A DNA stretch of 47,841 nucleotides from an archaeon (lineage in GTDB: Archaea; Thermoproteota; Nitrososphaeria; Nitrososphaerales; CADDZS01), in assembly GCA_029850555.1 (NCBI GenBank), contig JARCRS010000059.1:1-47841 (forward strand). Reading direction: 5' to 3'. Positions 1 to 8,063 of this stretch are shown here, one piece after another. A program made the translations under genes and the position numbers. The notes under the pieces are model-generated. The model worked only from the letters and a program-made list of their open reading frames with translations, was not told the DNA's origin and searched no databases. Position 1 is the first letter of the stretch, and every line of letters begins with the position of its first letter.

Positions 1-12
1 CAAAGGCGGGAG

Positions 13-246
13 CTACATGCTAGAACCAGTGTCTGACGAACTGCTCCTGTCTTGGCGGACTTTGCGACGCTGTTCGCCACGTGCGAGTCCTCCTTTTCGG
101 GCCACAGCCTGTCTAGTTTCAGAAGAAGCAGCTTGTAAACCTCTTCTCTCATGCGGGGCTTCTCCGCCGGCTCTTGCCACGCGTTCTCTAGTTTCGCCTG
201 AAGCGGATGCGAGGCCTCGCTTGTTCAATCTTTCTTGCTGAGCCAA
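13..246 (-). CDS. KGG-repeat small hydrophilic stress protein
   Basis: A 77-residue, highly charged protein without hydrophobic segments. Two imperfect repeats are visible, at about residues 10-30 and 35-58. Each has the pattern RGL, Ala/Ser-rich stretch, ETR, VAR, then AGG or KGG, which matches the stress-induced KGG motif family (YciG/GsiB-like, resembling plant LEA group 1 proteins). Proteins of that family are linked to desiccation and general stress; that role here is inference. The start is TTG, with a GGTGAGG ribosome-binding site seven bases upstream and a TATA-like box further up. The tail is Ser-rich (SSSSDTGSS). It stands alone, downstream of the liv operon on the same strand and about 200 bases from it. 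Confidence 0.75.
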   Translation of the reverse strand: MAQQERLNKRGLASASGETRERVARAGGEAPHERRGLQAASSETRQAVARKGGLARGEQRRKVRQDRSSSSDTGSSM

Positions 247-283
247 AACAATACCTCACCCTTTGCTGAACCTTTGCTTTGGC

Positions 284-291
284 TATATTTA
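284..291 (-). promoter_or_regulatory. TATA-like box for the KGG protein gene
   Basis: Read on the minus strand the sequence is CTAAATATAGCC. It lies about 38-45 bases before the TTG start, which would put transcription start just ahead of the GGTGAGG ribosome-binding site. Confidence 0.45.
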
Positions 292-448
292 GTGCTTGTG
301 AAACACTACTCTATTATCTTGATTTGGGAAGTAAAGTCTGTCCCACCATCTTTCGCCTTCCTCACCTTTTCCAAAGGAGATTCTTTGCAGTTATATTACC
401 GACTAGCCAGTATACAGATCAATGAAGCCCCCCCGAGTGTGACATTCG

Positions 449-1951
449 CTAACAGGGACATCCGATTGTCTTTTGGTTTGTTGCATTTGTAAAATATGAG
501 AAAGGGTAGTATTCGTAACTTGTCGTGTTAATAACTCTCGGTTGGAGAATTTGCAGAGTAGGAGTAATACCCAAACCCGGCACGTAGCGATTTTGCCACT
601 GCATTAATAGAATATATTCCTGCGATTGCATCCATTGCCCTCCTGGAGTAAAGTTAACCGTTCCCATCGGTGTTTGGAAAGTACCTGATAGAAGAGCTTG
701 CCTGATTGCCGTATTGCTCAAATTCCCAGCGGCATCAATCGCGTCAGCAGCAATCAAGGCTTCCGTATAATACACGCCTTCAAGAGTAGGAGGATGACCA
801 AATGCTGCAAAGTATTCATTGACGATCTGTGAATTGTTAATGACATGATTCAACAAGTCGCCGTGATAGGGTACGCTTGGATCCCAAGGGAATGAAGTCG
901 TGAATCCCTGAGACTCATTTCCAATTCCTCCAATTGAAGTGATGGCGAATGGTGCCACTGCGGTACCTCTGGTCAAAAGCCAAGCTTTTGGCACATAGTC
1001 TAGCTGCTTCGCTGTAGTCGCCATTAGGACGGCATCAGGTGGAAGAGGAAGTCCGTAGACTGCTTCTGCTCCTGCACTCTTGGCCGCCTGAATGAAACTC
1101 GTCATCCCGCTTGAATCCCCTGGCGTGAATTGCAAGTTTGAGCATGTACAGACAGTGTATCCGAGATATCTGGCATAGGCCTCGCCTGCTTGATTATTAT
1201 AGAGAGCAGCGGGGTCGCCCTCTCCGAAGAATGCAATAGTCACCCCATGACAAGTCGTCGGAGGATCAAGGGAATAGAACCAATTTAGAAAAACATGAGC
1301 TTCGTTCGTCTCATTTTGGAAAGGAGCAAAAATCCAGTTACTCGCGGCGTTCGAAGAATTCTTGTATGCAGAAATATAAACCGGACCTATGTATGGTATT
1401 TTGTTCTGACTCGCAAAAGCCTGTGCTGTTGAGTCCTGAACTCCACCAAGCTCACCTAGAATCGCTGTTGCGTGGTCTGAACTAACCAAAGTTGCAAGAT
1501 TCGTCGAAGCCGTCGTAGGATCCGAAGCATCGTTAAGCACGACCAAGTTAACCAATGCATGCGAGCCATTGCTCAACGGAATGCCTCCGAAGCTGTTGAT
1601 ATCTTTGACCGCTTGGAAAAGGGTCCAGTTTTGTTCTTGCCCAAAAGCGGAGAGAGTTCCCGTCATAGACAAGCTAGCGCCAAATACAATGGTCACATTA
1701 TTACGTGAGGTCGAACTTGAGGAACTCGTAGTTACTGTTGAACTAGGCAATGTCAAAGCTGGAATAGCAATCGGAGAAGACCCCAGAGGGCTGCATGACG
1801 ATGAAGAGCTAGAAGAAGTTGTACTTCGTGTTAGGATCAATATTCCCCCTGCTACGGCGGCAATAATTACAATAACGGCAATTACAACGGCGGTCACGGT
1901 GGAAATCGAAAGTCGTACTCGGCTCAGATTTCTAGAATTCATTAATCTCAA
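449..1951 (-). CDS. Branched-chain amino-acid type ABC substrate-binding protein, membrane tethered
   Basis: Type 1 periplasmic-binding fold (LivK/AmiC family). A single N-terminal membrane helix at about residues 18-40 is followed by a Ser/Thr-rich stalk (about 43-84) and then the binding domain, beginning near VTIVFGASLSMTG; GGIP and GELGGVQ are family-like landmarks. The helix and stalk suggest that it captures ligand outside the cell while tethered to the archaeal membrane. It is the last gene of the liv run, 68 bases after livM. The track start is TTG; an in-frame ATG three codons later (1942) is an alternative. The ligand cannot be read from sequence: branched-chain amino acids, other amino acids, amides or urea are all possible. 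Confidence 0.85.
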   Translation of the reverse strand: MRLMNSRNLSRVRLSISTVTAVVIAVIVIIAAVAGGILILTRSTTSSSSSSSCSPLGSSPIAIPALTLPSSTVTTSSSSSTSRNNVTIVFGASLSMTGTLSAFGQEQNWTLFQAVKDINSFGGIPLSNGSHALVNLVVLNDASDPTTASTNLATLVSSDHATAILGELGGVQDSTAQAFASQNKIPYIGPVYISAYKNSSNAASNWIFAPFQNETNEAHVFLNWFYSLDPPTTCHGVTIAFFGEGDPAALYNNQAGEAYARYLGYTVCTCSNLQFTPGDSSGMTSFIQAAKSAGAEAVYGLPLPPDAVLMATTAKQLDYVPKAWLLTRGTAVAPFAITSIGGIGNESQGFTTSFPWDPSVPYHGDLLNHVINNSQIVNEYFAAFGHPPTLEGVYYTEALIAADAIDAAGNLSNTAIRQALLSGTFQTPMGTVNFTPGGQWMQSQEYILLMQWQNRYVPGLGITPTLQILQPRVINTTSYEYYPFSYFTNATNQKTIGCPC

Positions 1952-2019
1952 CCTAATGCCAGTATTATTTAAGCTGGACTATATTTTCGTAACAAAAAAA
2001 TTTGGCTTTACAGATGCTA

Positions 2020-3003
2020 TCATACACTGTGTAATCTTCCTCGTATCCAGGGAACAATCCCCCTTGGAACAGCGACGGCAACAAACATGATTACAACTGA
2101 AAATAAAAGAACGGCATAAGACGTTCCAGGGAAAATGCCATTTAATTCATAAGTTACCACGCTAAATAACACCGCGCCAATAATGGGGCCTTCGAATGTT
2201 CCTATGCCACCTATTATAACCATGAAAATCGGAAATAAAGAATAATTGAGATTTTCAAACAAAGTACTATCAATGCTGATGTGCTGCAAAAAATAACCGC
2301 CTGCCACTGCAGCAATAAAACCGCTCAAGACGAGTGCTATTGTTTTGTAAAATAATGTGTTGATCCCTAAACTGGCCGATGCGTTTTCTTGGTCTCCTAT
2401 TGCCCGAAGAGCCAGACCGATCCTGGTTCTCATAATCAGATAGGTTCCAAAAATAGAAATGGCGGCAATGGCGAGCCCGAGGTAGTAAAGTTGAATCGAA
2501 CTAAGAAGTTCGCCCCTCTGTATAGAGAAATTCGAACGAGGGAGTAAAGCTTCGACCATAGGCTTCAACATAAAAGGGACCACCAAAGTGCCGATGGCGA
2601 AGTAATCACTTCTCAGCCTAAAAGCAGGTACCAACACTAGCCCTAATAGCCCGCCGATTGCTCCGGCCATTATTAATGCAGGACCAACCGTCAATCCATT
2701 TGACATCGCAAATCCCGTAACGAATGCACCAAGTGCGAAGAATCCGACCAAACCTAAATTGAGCAATCCAGCATAACCGCCACATATGTTCCAGCTTACC
2801 GCGAGAGCGATCCACATGAAATACGGCGTATATTCAAAAAGAGAGGCAGGACTCGCGCCAGACACAATTGGATATATCCCAGTTAACATCAATCCGACTA
2901 AGACGATTGCCGGAGAGATCGAATGGCGGGTGGTGAACAATCCAATTTTCTTGAGTTGCGCAAGACTGAGGGTCTTTCTATCCCATCTCATCTTAGTCTG
3001 CAT
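2020..3003 (-). CDS. livM: Branched-chain amino-acid ABC transporter permease LivM
   Basis: Polytopic membrane protein with the LivM-type core: GGYAGLLNLGLVGFFALGA near the N terminus, and late in the protein IGGIGTFEGPIIGAV, the family's conserved cytoplasmic loop and following helix. With LivH it forms the channel of the importer. The open frame extends to 3036, but the ATG at 3003 begins one base after the livH stop codon and has a GGGA upstream, so translational coupling is likely; the longer form would overlap livH by 32 bases. Its length is normal for the family. Confidence 0.9.
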   Translation of the reverse strand: MQTKMRWDRKTLSLAQLKKIGLFTTRHSISPAIVLVGLMLTGIYPIVSGASPASLFEYTPYFMWIALAVSWNICGGYAGLLNLGLVGFFALGAFVTGFAMSNGLTVGPALIMAGAIGGLLGLVLVPAFRLRSDYFAIGTLVVPFMLKPMVEALLPRSNFSIQRGELLSSIQLYYLGLAIAAISIFGTYLIMRTRIGLALRAIGDQENASASLGINTLFYKTIALVLSGFIAAVAGGYFLQHISIDSTLFENLNYSLFPIFMVIIGGIGTFEGPIIGAVLFSVVTYELNGIFPGTSYAVLLFSVVIMFVAVAVPRGIVPWIRGRLHSV

Positions 3004-3004
3004 G

Positions 3005-4006
3005 CTAATTCCCAATACCCCTGCCGAGAATCCCACTAGGTCTTACCATCAATACAATTAGGAAGATAAGAAATGTGAGCAGATCGCCCACGTCTGCTTG
3101 GAAACCAAACTGAGTAAGATAACTATATGCGAGCAGATCGGAGAGATTCAAAAGCAAACCAACAATGAATCCACCGATTAAAGTTCCCATAATATTCCCC
3201 ACGCCTCCGAGAATGATTACGACCAGAATTATTGGCAAAAGATAAGTGTCGCCCAAGAATGGTGTTACTGAATTTGTAAAGGCGAATATGCCGCCAGCAA
3301 CTCCGGCAAGACCGGAACCAAGTCCAAACGACAGCATTCGTGTTTTTCGAATATCGATTCCAGAGAACTCGGCTGCGATTGGATCTTGGGCAGTGGCTCT
3401 GATCGCTTTTCCGTAGTAGGTTCGCGTCAGAAAAATATGAAGAAGCGGGATTACAATGATTGCTATGATGAATGCAATTAGCTCAGGCTCTTGTATGAAG
3501 AAGGGACCGACATTTAACGAAGTGTAGGAATATAGTTGATTTTCAGCAAGTGCACCTCTGCCTGCAGAGGGATCTATGGAATGGATTGGGCCTAGCCCAG
3601 ACTCGATTACATACTCTAGGAAAACCGACAGACCGAAAGTGGCAAGAAGAGGCGCTTCGAAACCAGTGTTCTCGATTTTGTAGATTAGAAGGAAGTAAAC
3701 ACCCAGGCCGAATACACTCATCACTCCGAAGTCGACAATTAATGACACCAGAGGGTCAAGGTGTAGTAGCGGTGTCAAAATTAACGAAAATTGGATCGTT
3801 ACGAAAGCAGCAAGTACAATGAAGGCACCATGCGCTACATTTAGGATTCTTTGTACTCCGAATATGAGTGATAATCCAACCGATGCCAAAGCAAAGAAAC
3901 CGCCTATGAGTAAACCGCTGAGGGCTTCTTGTCCAATATCAACGATTGCAAGCAAGATTGGATCAGTCCGCCAAACCAAGATATGCTTCCTTAACTCTTG
4001 GATCAT
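3005..4006 (-). CDS. livH: Branched-chain amino-acid ABC transporter permease LivH
   Basis: LivH-type permease. The N-terminal hallmark is LSGLLIGGFFALASVGLSLI followed by VQRILNVAHGAF; the second hallmark is VVIILGGVGNIMGTLIGGF. About eight membrane helices are apparent. It pairs with LivM. The ATG at 4006 overlaps the end of livF by 44 bases; a TTG at 3955, just after the livF stop, would remove the overlap and still keep the first membrane helix, so the start is uncertain. It lies inside the compact liv gene run. Confidence 0.9.
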   Translation of the reverse strand: MIQELRKHILVWRTDPILLAIVDIGQEALSGLLIGGFFALASVGLSLIFGVQRILNVAHGAFIVLAAFVTIQFSLILTPLLHLDPLVSLIVDFGVMSVFGLGVYFLLIYKIENTGFEAPLLATFGLSVFLEYVIESGLGPIHSIDPSAGRGALAENQLYSYTSLNVGPFFIQEPELIAFIIAIIVIPLLHIFLTRTYYGKAIRATAQDPIAAEFSGIDIRKTRMLSFGLGSGLAGVAGGIFAFTNSVTPFLGDTYLLPIILVVIILGGVGNIMGTLIGGFIVGLLLNLSDLLAYSYLTQFGFQADVGDLLTFLIFLIVLMVRPSGILGRGIGN

Positions 4007-4670
4007 TGATTAGGTCTTGGCTCTTCCCCTCAACCGATATTCTTCCATTTTCCATGATATACGCCCGACTAGAAAACTGGAGCGCGCGCTCCGAATTTTG
4101 CTCGGCCATCAGGATCGAGACTCCCAAAAGGTTGGCTTCCTGAATAGATTTTAGAACCCGTTCGAACATTTTGGGAGCAAGACCAAAAGATAGTTCATCA
4201 AGAAGGAGCATTTTTGGTTTCGTCGTGAGCGCGCGTCCTATAGCAACCATTTGCTGTTCTCCACCTGAAAGAGTAGCGGCATTCTGTTCTTTCCTTTCGC
4301 TAAGCGCAGGAAACAATGAATAAACCAAATCCATTCTTGCTTTCAAATCATCGCACTTTCGAGGAGCTCCCATGCGAAGATTATCCTCAACAGTCATCGC
4401 TCCAAACAATCTACGTCCCTCTGCTACGTATGCAATACCTCGTTGAACGATGGCATGCGGTCTCACCCTCTTGATTGATTGACTATCAAATACGACGTCT
4501 CCGTCGTGGAATCTGACCAAGCCCATAATGCATCTCAACAGTGTTGACTTGCCTGCTCCGTTAGCCCCCAAGAGAGCAACTATCTCGCCCTTTTCGACTT
4601 TTATTGAAACGTCCCACAGAACCCTGATATTTCCGTACGAAGCCGACAGAGACTCGACAGATAGTAACAT
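3963..4670 (-). CDS. livF: Branched-chain amino-acid ABC transporter ATPase LivF
   Basis: ABC ATPase of the LivF group. Walker A GANGAGKST, signature LSGGEQQM, and Walker B LLLDE followed by the LivF-typical LSFGLAP are all present. It energises uptake together with LivG. The reading frame is open to 4751, but the ATG at 4668-4670 sits one base after the livG stop codon and gives the usual LivF N terminus (MLLSVESL, then ASYGNIRVL); the longer form would carry an unrelated 27-residue extension. Confidence 0.92.
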   Translation of the reverse strand: MLLSVESLSASYGNIRVLWDVSIKVEKGEIVALLGANGAGKSTLLRCIMGLVRFHDGDVVFDSQSIKRVRPHAIVQRGIAYVAEGRRLFGAMTVEDNLRMGAPRKCDDLKARMDLVYSLFPALSERKEQNAATLSGGEQQMVAIGRALTTKPKMLLLDELSFGLAPKMFERVLKSIQEANLLGVSILMAEQNSERALQFSSRAYIMENGRISVEGKSQDLINDPRVKEAYLGLAD

Positions 4671-4671
4671 C

Positions 4672-5463
4672 TCAGGTCTCCCGACGATAATCGTCCATCT
4701 TGGTCGGAGATTCAGTTTCAGTTCTCGATCCTTTTTCTCCCATGTATGCAACGATTACGGCCTCATTCTTCATTACGTCTAAGGGGGTCCCTTCGGCGAT
4801 TTTTTCTCCATAATCCATGACCAAAATTCGATCACTAAGCTGTGTTATAGCTTTCATTACGTGCTCTATAACAAGCAACGTGATTCCTTTCTCAAATTTT
4901 AATTTCCTCAATAATTGAAGTGTGGCCATGATCTCTGAATGGTTGAGCCCTGCCATGACTTCGTCTAACATTAGCAGCTTTGGTTTTGCTGCAATGGCTC
5001 GAGCGAGTTCCAAGCGCCTTTGTTCTGCTAGTGTAAGCGAACCGGCAGGTAACTGTGCCTTATTTTCCAAAGATGTGTAAGAGAGAATCTCCAACGCCTC
5101 CCGCTTTGCCAAGCTGACTGAAAGAACATGCTGCCTTCCAAATAGGCCCCCCACTGCTACGTTTTCTAGAACACTCATTCTCACAAAAGGTTTGACGGTC
5201 TGAAAAGTTCTCGATATGCCTGCTTGAGCTACCTTGTGCGATCTAAGACCAGAGATCTTTTTCCCGTCGAAAGTTATGACTCCCGAATCCGGCTTGTAAA
5301 CCCCAGCGATGAGATTGAAGGTTGTAGTCTTGCCGGCTCCGTTCGGGCCGATCAAGCCCAAGATTTCGCCTTGATTAATGGAAAAGGAAAGCCCCTTGAG
5401 GGCCGAGACTCCTCCAAACGACTTCGTGACATTTTGTACCTGGAGAAGAACGTTGTCAGTCAA
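4672..5463 (-). CDS. livG: Branched-chain amino-acid ABC transporter ATPase LivG
   Basis: ABC ATPase of the LivG group: Walker A GPNGAGKTT, Walker B LLMLDEVMAGLN (the VMAGL stretch is LivG-like), and an H-loop in LLVIEHVM. The C-loop reads SLTLAEQRRLELARA instead of a textbook LSGGQ; such drift is common in LivG. The start is TTG, and the gene follows trpB2 by 55 bases. No separate terminator was seen in that gap, so co-transcription is plausible. Confidence 0.92.
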   Translation of the reverse strand: MTDNVLLQVQNVTKSFGGVSALKGLSFSINQGEILGLIGPNGAGKTTTFNLIAGVYKPDSGVITFDGKKISGLRSHKVAQAGISRTFQTVKPFVRMSVLENVAVGGLFGRQHVLSVSLAKREALEILSYTSLENKAQLPAGSLTLAEQRRLELARAIAAKPKLLMLDEVMAGLNHSEIMATLQLLRKLKFEKGITLLVIEHVMKAITQLSDRILVMDYGEKIAEGTPLDVMKNEAVIVAYMGEKGSRTETESPTKMDDYRRET

Positions 5464-5518
5464 TTGACTTTATGCTTGCCTTGCGTTCGCTGTGCCGCGC
5501 CAATTCTTTTTTCTCACA

Positions 5519-6886
5519 TCAACTTTTGACGTATTGCTTTAGAGCAATTTCTTCCGGTTCCCAATCGACCAGTTTTCCTTTGTTATACTCGTCGTATGCG
5601 GAAAGATCCAACAGTCCGTGTCCGCAGTTATTGAAGGCGATGACTTTCTTTGCTCCAGTTCTCTTGCATCGAAGAGCTTCATCAATCGCATATTTTAGAC
5701 CGTGCGCAGATTCTGGAGCAGTGATTACACCCTCTGTCATTGCAAATATTTTTGCAGCTTCGAAAACTTTGGTTTGAGGGAAGGAAACCGATCTTACAAC
5801 TTTCCTATGAATTAGAAGCGAAAGACTGGGGGCTTTACCGTGATAGCGTAGACCACCAGCATGGATCGGGGGGTTTGCAAAATTATGTCCTACTGTATAC
5901 ATCTTTACTAGCGGCGTCTGTTCCGCCGTGTCTGCGTAGTCGTACATGAACTTACCTCTAGTCGTTGAGGGAACCGCGCGTGGCTCGCAAGCTACAAACT
6001 CCATGTCAATTTTTTTTCTCAACTTCTGCCTGACAAACGGGTAAATGAATCCAGAGTAATTTGACCCCCCTCCGATACAGCCACACATGACGTCAGGCAT
6101 TTCATCCAACAGCTCGAATTCCTTCAGTGTCTCAAGTCCAATGATAGTTTGATGGCCGAGAGCATAGTTGAACGCCGAAGCTAGCAAGTATCTAGCGTTC
6201 TGACTAGCAAAAGTGTCTTCGATTGCCTCGCTGATTGCGATTCCAAGCGATCCGGGATGATTTGGATTCTCTGAAAGAAATTTTCTTCCCACATTGGTGT
6301 TGTTGCTTGGAGATTCGAGCACTTGAGCACCATAAGTCTCCATTAAGATTTTTCTTCCTGGTTTTTGCTGAGAGCTTACGCGCACCATGTAGATTCGCAC
6401 GGGAAGCTTGAACAAAGAACAGGACATAGATAGCGCAGAGCCCCATTGCCCAGCTCCTGTTTCAGAAATTGCTAGGGATAGTTCCTGTTTTTTCGCATAA
6501 TAAGCCTGAGGCAAAGCACTATTGGGTTTCATACTTCCCACAGGATTGAACTGCTCCGCTTTGTAGTAGATTCTAGCCGGAGTTTTAAGATACTCTTCGA
6601 GCCTCTTCGCTCTGACAAGTGGGGTCGGTCTAGGAAGTCTTCTATAAGCGTCCCACACTGGTTCAGGAATGTCCCAGAAGCTCTCCTGAGAGAATTGTTG
6701 CTTGACTAGTTCCTTTGGGAAAAGAGGCTCAAATTCCTTGGGTCCCATCGGCTCGTGGGTATGAGGATTTAGCATCGGTTCGAGTTTTTCAGGAAGGTCA
6801 GGGACAATGTTGTACCATTGCTTCGGAAGTTCTTCCGGATCGAGCATTGCTCCGTAGTTTCGGTCTGCGTAGCTTTTGCTTGGCAC
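5519..6886 (-). CDS. trpB2: TrpB2-type tryptophan synthase beta-like PLP enzyme
   Basis: A PLP fold-type II enzyme of the TrpB2 branch, which carries an N-terminal extension absent from TrpB1. TrpB condenses indole with serine to make tryptophan. Visible landmarks are the PLP lysine in GSMKPNSA (about K120), the family signature ETGAGQWG (142-149) and the glycine-rich phosphate loop GGGSN (272-276). The residue before the lysine is Met, where the family usually has His. No trpA or other trp gene is in view; instead livGFHM follow on the same strand. TrpB2 proteins are often found without TrpA and are thought to salvage indole. The start is GTG, with a TATA-like TTAAAT about 26 bases upstream that would suit a leaderless message; an ATG at residue 14 is the alternative. 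Confidence 0.88.
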   Translation of the reverse strand: MPSKSYADRNYGAMLDPEELPKQWYNIVPDLPEKLEPMLNPHTHEPMGPKEFEPLFPKELVKQQFSQESFWDIPEPVWDAYRRLPRPTPLVRAKRLEEYLKTPARIYYKAEQFNPVGSMKPNSALPQAYYAKKQELSLAISETGAGQWGSALSMSCSLFKLPVRIYMVRVSSQQKPGRKILMETYGAQVLESPSNNTNVGRKFLSENPNHPGSLGIAISEAIEDTFASQNARYLLASAFNYALGHQTIIGLETLKEFELLDEMPDVMCGCIGGGSNYSGFIYPFVRQKLRKKIDMEFVACEPRAVPSTTRGKFMYDYADTAEQTPLVKMYTVGHNFANPPIHAGGLRYHGKAPSLSLLIHRKVVRSVSFPQTKVFEAAKIFAMTEGVITAPESAHGLKYAIDEALRCKRTGAKKVIAFNNCGHGLLDLSAYDEYNKGKLVDWEPEEIALKQYVKS

Positions 6887-7050
6887 AAAACAAGAAGCGG
6901 AGTGAATTCAATTTAAGGATTGATCTCGATTCCGGGATATTGTGATACGCCTCTCTTTTTGTTCCAGAACCAATCCTTGGCTGTAGAGGATTTCGGGCTA
7001 AATCGCTGGACGCAAATCATTAAGATAGGGGATATCCGAATGTATTGCCG
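6887..7050. promoter_or_regulatory. Divergent promoter region, trpB2 / MEDS gene
   Basis: The gap between two diverging genes. On the minus strand a CCTTAAATTG element near 6906-6915 lies about 26 bases before the trpB2 GTG. On the plus strand ATTAAGATAGG near 7018-7028 lies about 25-30 bases before the MEDS start. No clear operator palindrome was seen. Confidence 0.4.
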
Positions 7051-7650
7051 ATGAGCGGTTCTACTCTAGCTCGCCCCGGAAGGGAATATCCGGAACCAGA
7101 AAAAGATCTAGGAGGGATGTCGGTTGGAAGTCATGCAGCCTACATTTTCGCAGATTCTGCTCAAAAACAGCAGCGATTGTTCAAGCTCGTGAGCGAATCC
7201 GTTCAGGATCCATCTGCTTCTGTTCTCTATATTGCTGGAAAACAAGGAGTGAAGGGGATTCGCTTTTCAATGAAAGACTATGGTATTGACGTAGGATCCA
7301 TCGAAAGGCAAAGGAAGATCAAGATAGTTGACTCGGATGAATGGTATCTGACTACGGGCAAAGCACCTGCGTTCAAACAAATAGGTACGATTAGAGATCA
7401 ATTTAGCGGATTTGTAAAATCCGAAGAGGAAGCAGGTTATTACTACGTGACCATAATATCGGAAACTGACTCTCTTGTGCGCAAGGGGTTCTTTAAGCAA
7501 TATCGAGATTTAGAAACGGAGCTCGGAAAGAATATTGCTATGTTTAGAGCGGTATTCGTTTGTGCATATGATGAGAGAGAACTTATTGCGGCAGGTTTCC
7601 GAGAGATCAAAACTGATCTTTCGAATCTTCACGCAATGATTTTGCCTTAG
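7051..7650 (+). CDS. MEDS-domain (DcmR-like sensory) protein
   Basis: About 199 residues that match the MEDS domain (sensory domain found in methanogens, methylotrophs and DcmR). It begins with the typical GSHAAYIFAD, then a helix, SVLYIAGKQG, the segment KIKIVDSDEWYL, and a later VRKGFFKQYRDLE and FRAVFVCAYD. MEDS is a RecA/KaiC-like fold thought to bind a small ligand or nucleotide. No kinase, HTH or other output domain is attached, so it is either a stand-alone sensor or acts through a partner encoded elsewhere. A TTG six bases upstream (7045) is also possible. The gene converges on aIF1A. Confidence 0.75.
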   Translation: MSGSTLARPGREYPEPEKDLGGMSVGSHAAYIFADSAQKQQRLFKLVSESVQDPSASVLYIAGKQGVKGIRFSMKDYGIDVGSIERQRKIKIVDSDEWYLTTGKAPAFKQIGTIRDQFSGFVKSEEEAGYYYVTIISETDSLVRKGFFKQYRDLETELGKNIAMFRAVFVCAYDERELIAAGFREIKTDLSNLHAMILP

Positions 7651-7673
7651 TACTTCCTTAATTCGGAGCTAGC

Positions 7674-7700
7674 CTTCTAGCTTCTATACTTTGCTAGAAG
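7674..7700. terminator. Inverted repeat between converging genes
   Basis: CTTCTAGC (7674-7681) and GCTAGAAG (7693-7700) form a perfect 8-bp stem with an 11-base loop. It lies between the converging MEDS and aIF1A genes and covers the aIF1A stop codon. It could act in both directions, but there is no strong T-run, so the role is uncertain. Confidence 0.35.
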
Positions 7701-8002
7701 TCAGGAGGAAGCTTGCCGTTAGCTCTTAACCATTCTACCTGAGATACTGTGTAGCGCCAGATTATGTCACATCTATCTCCTGCAAAATCCCAAGGGACGA
7801 GCAATACAATGTCTCCCAGCCGAATCCAGACACGTCTACGAATCTTCCCGCGGATTCGTCCCAATCGAACTTTTCCATCGGCAGCCTTTACCATCAAATG
7901 GTCGCTCCCTACGAGTTTAATCACTTGACCATACATTTCCCCTTCCTGGGGTAGCACCATTTCTTTGAGCTGTGCTTCGTTCAGAACTTTTCTCTTTCCC
8001 AT
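7694..8002 (-). CDS. eif1A: Translation initiation factor aIF1A
   Basis: A 102-residue S1-like OB-fold protein. The conserved run EGEMYGQVIKLVGSDHLMVK, then GRIRGKIRRRVWI and GDIVLLVPWDF, is diagnostic of archaeal/eukaryotic IF1A, which binds the A site of the small ribosomal subunit during initiation. The basic N terminus (MGKRK) is typical. The start is ATG, with a TTTTAAG element about 35-40 bases upstream. It is a single-copy housekeeping gene and the best indicator that the window is archaeal. Confidence 0.93.
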   Translation of the reverse strand: MGKRKVLNEAQLKEMVLPQEGEMYGQVIKLVGSDHLMVKAADGKVRLGRIRGKIRRRVWIRLGDIVLLVPWDFAGDRCDIIWRYTVSQVEWLRANGKLPPDF

Positions 8003-8063
8003 GCTTTTCTAAGAATACGCTCCGGCCTTTCCCGCTTAAAATCGTTTATCCAAGCTCAAATAC

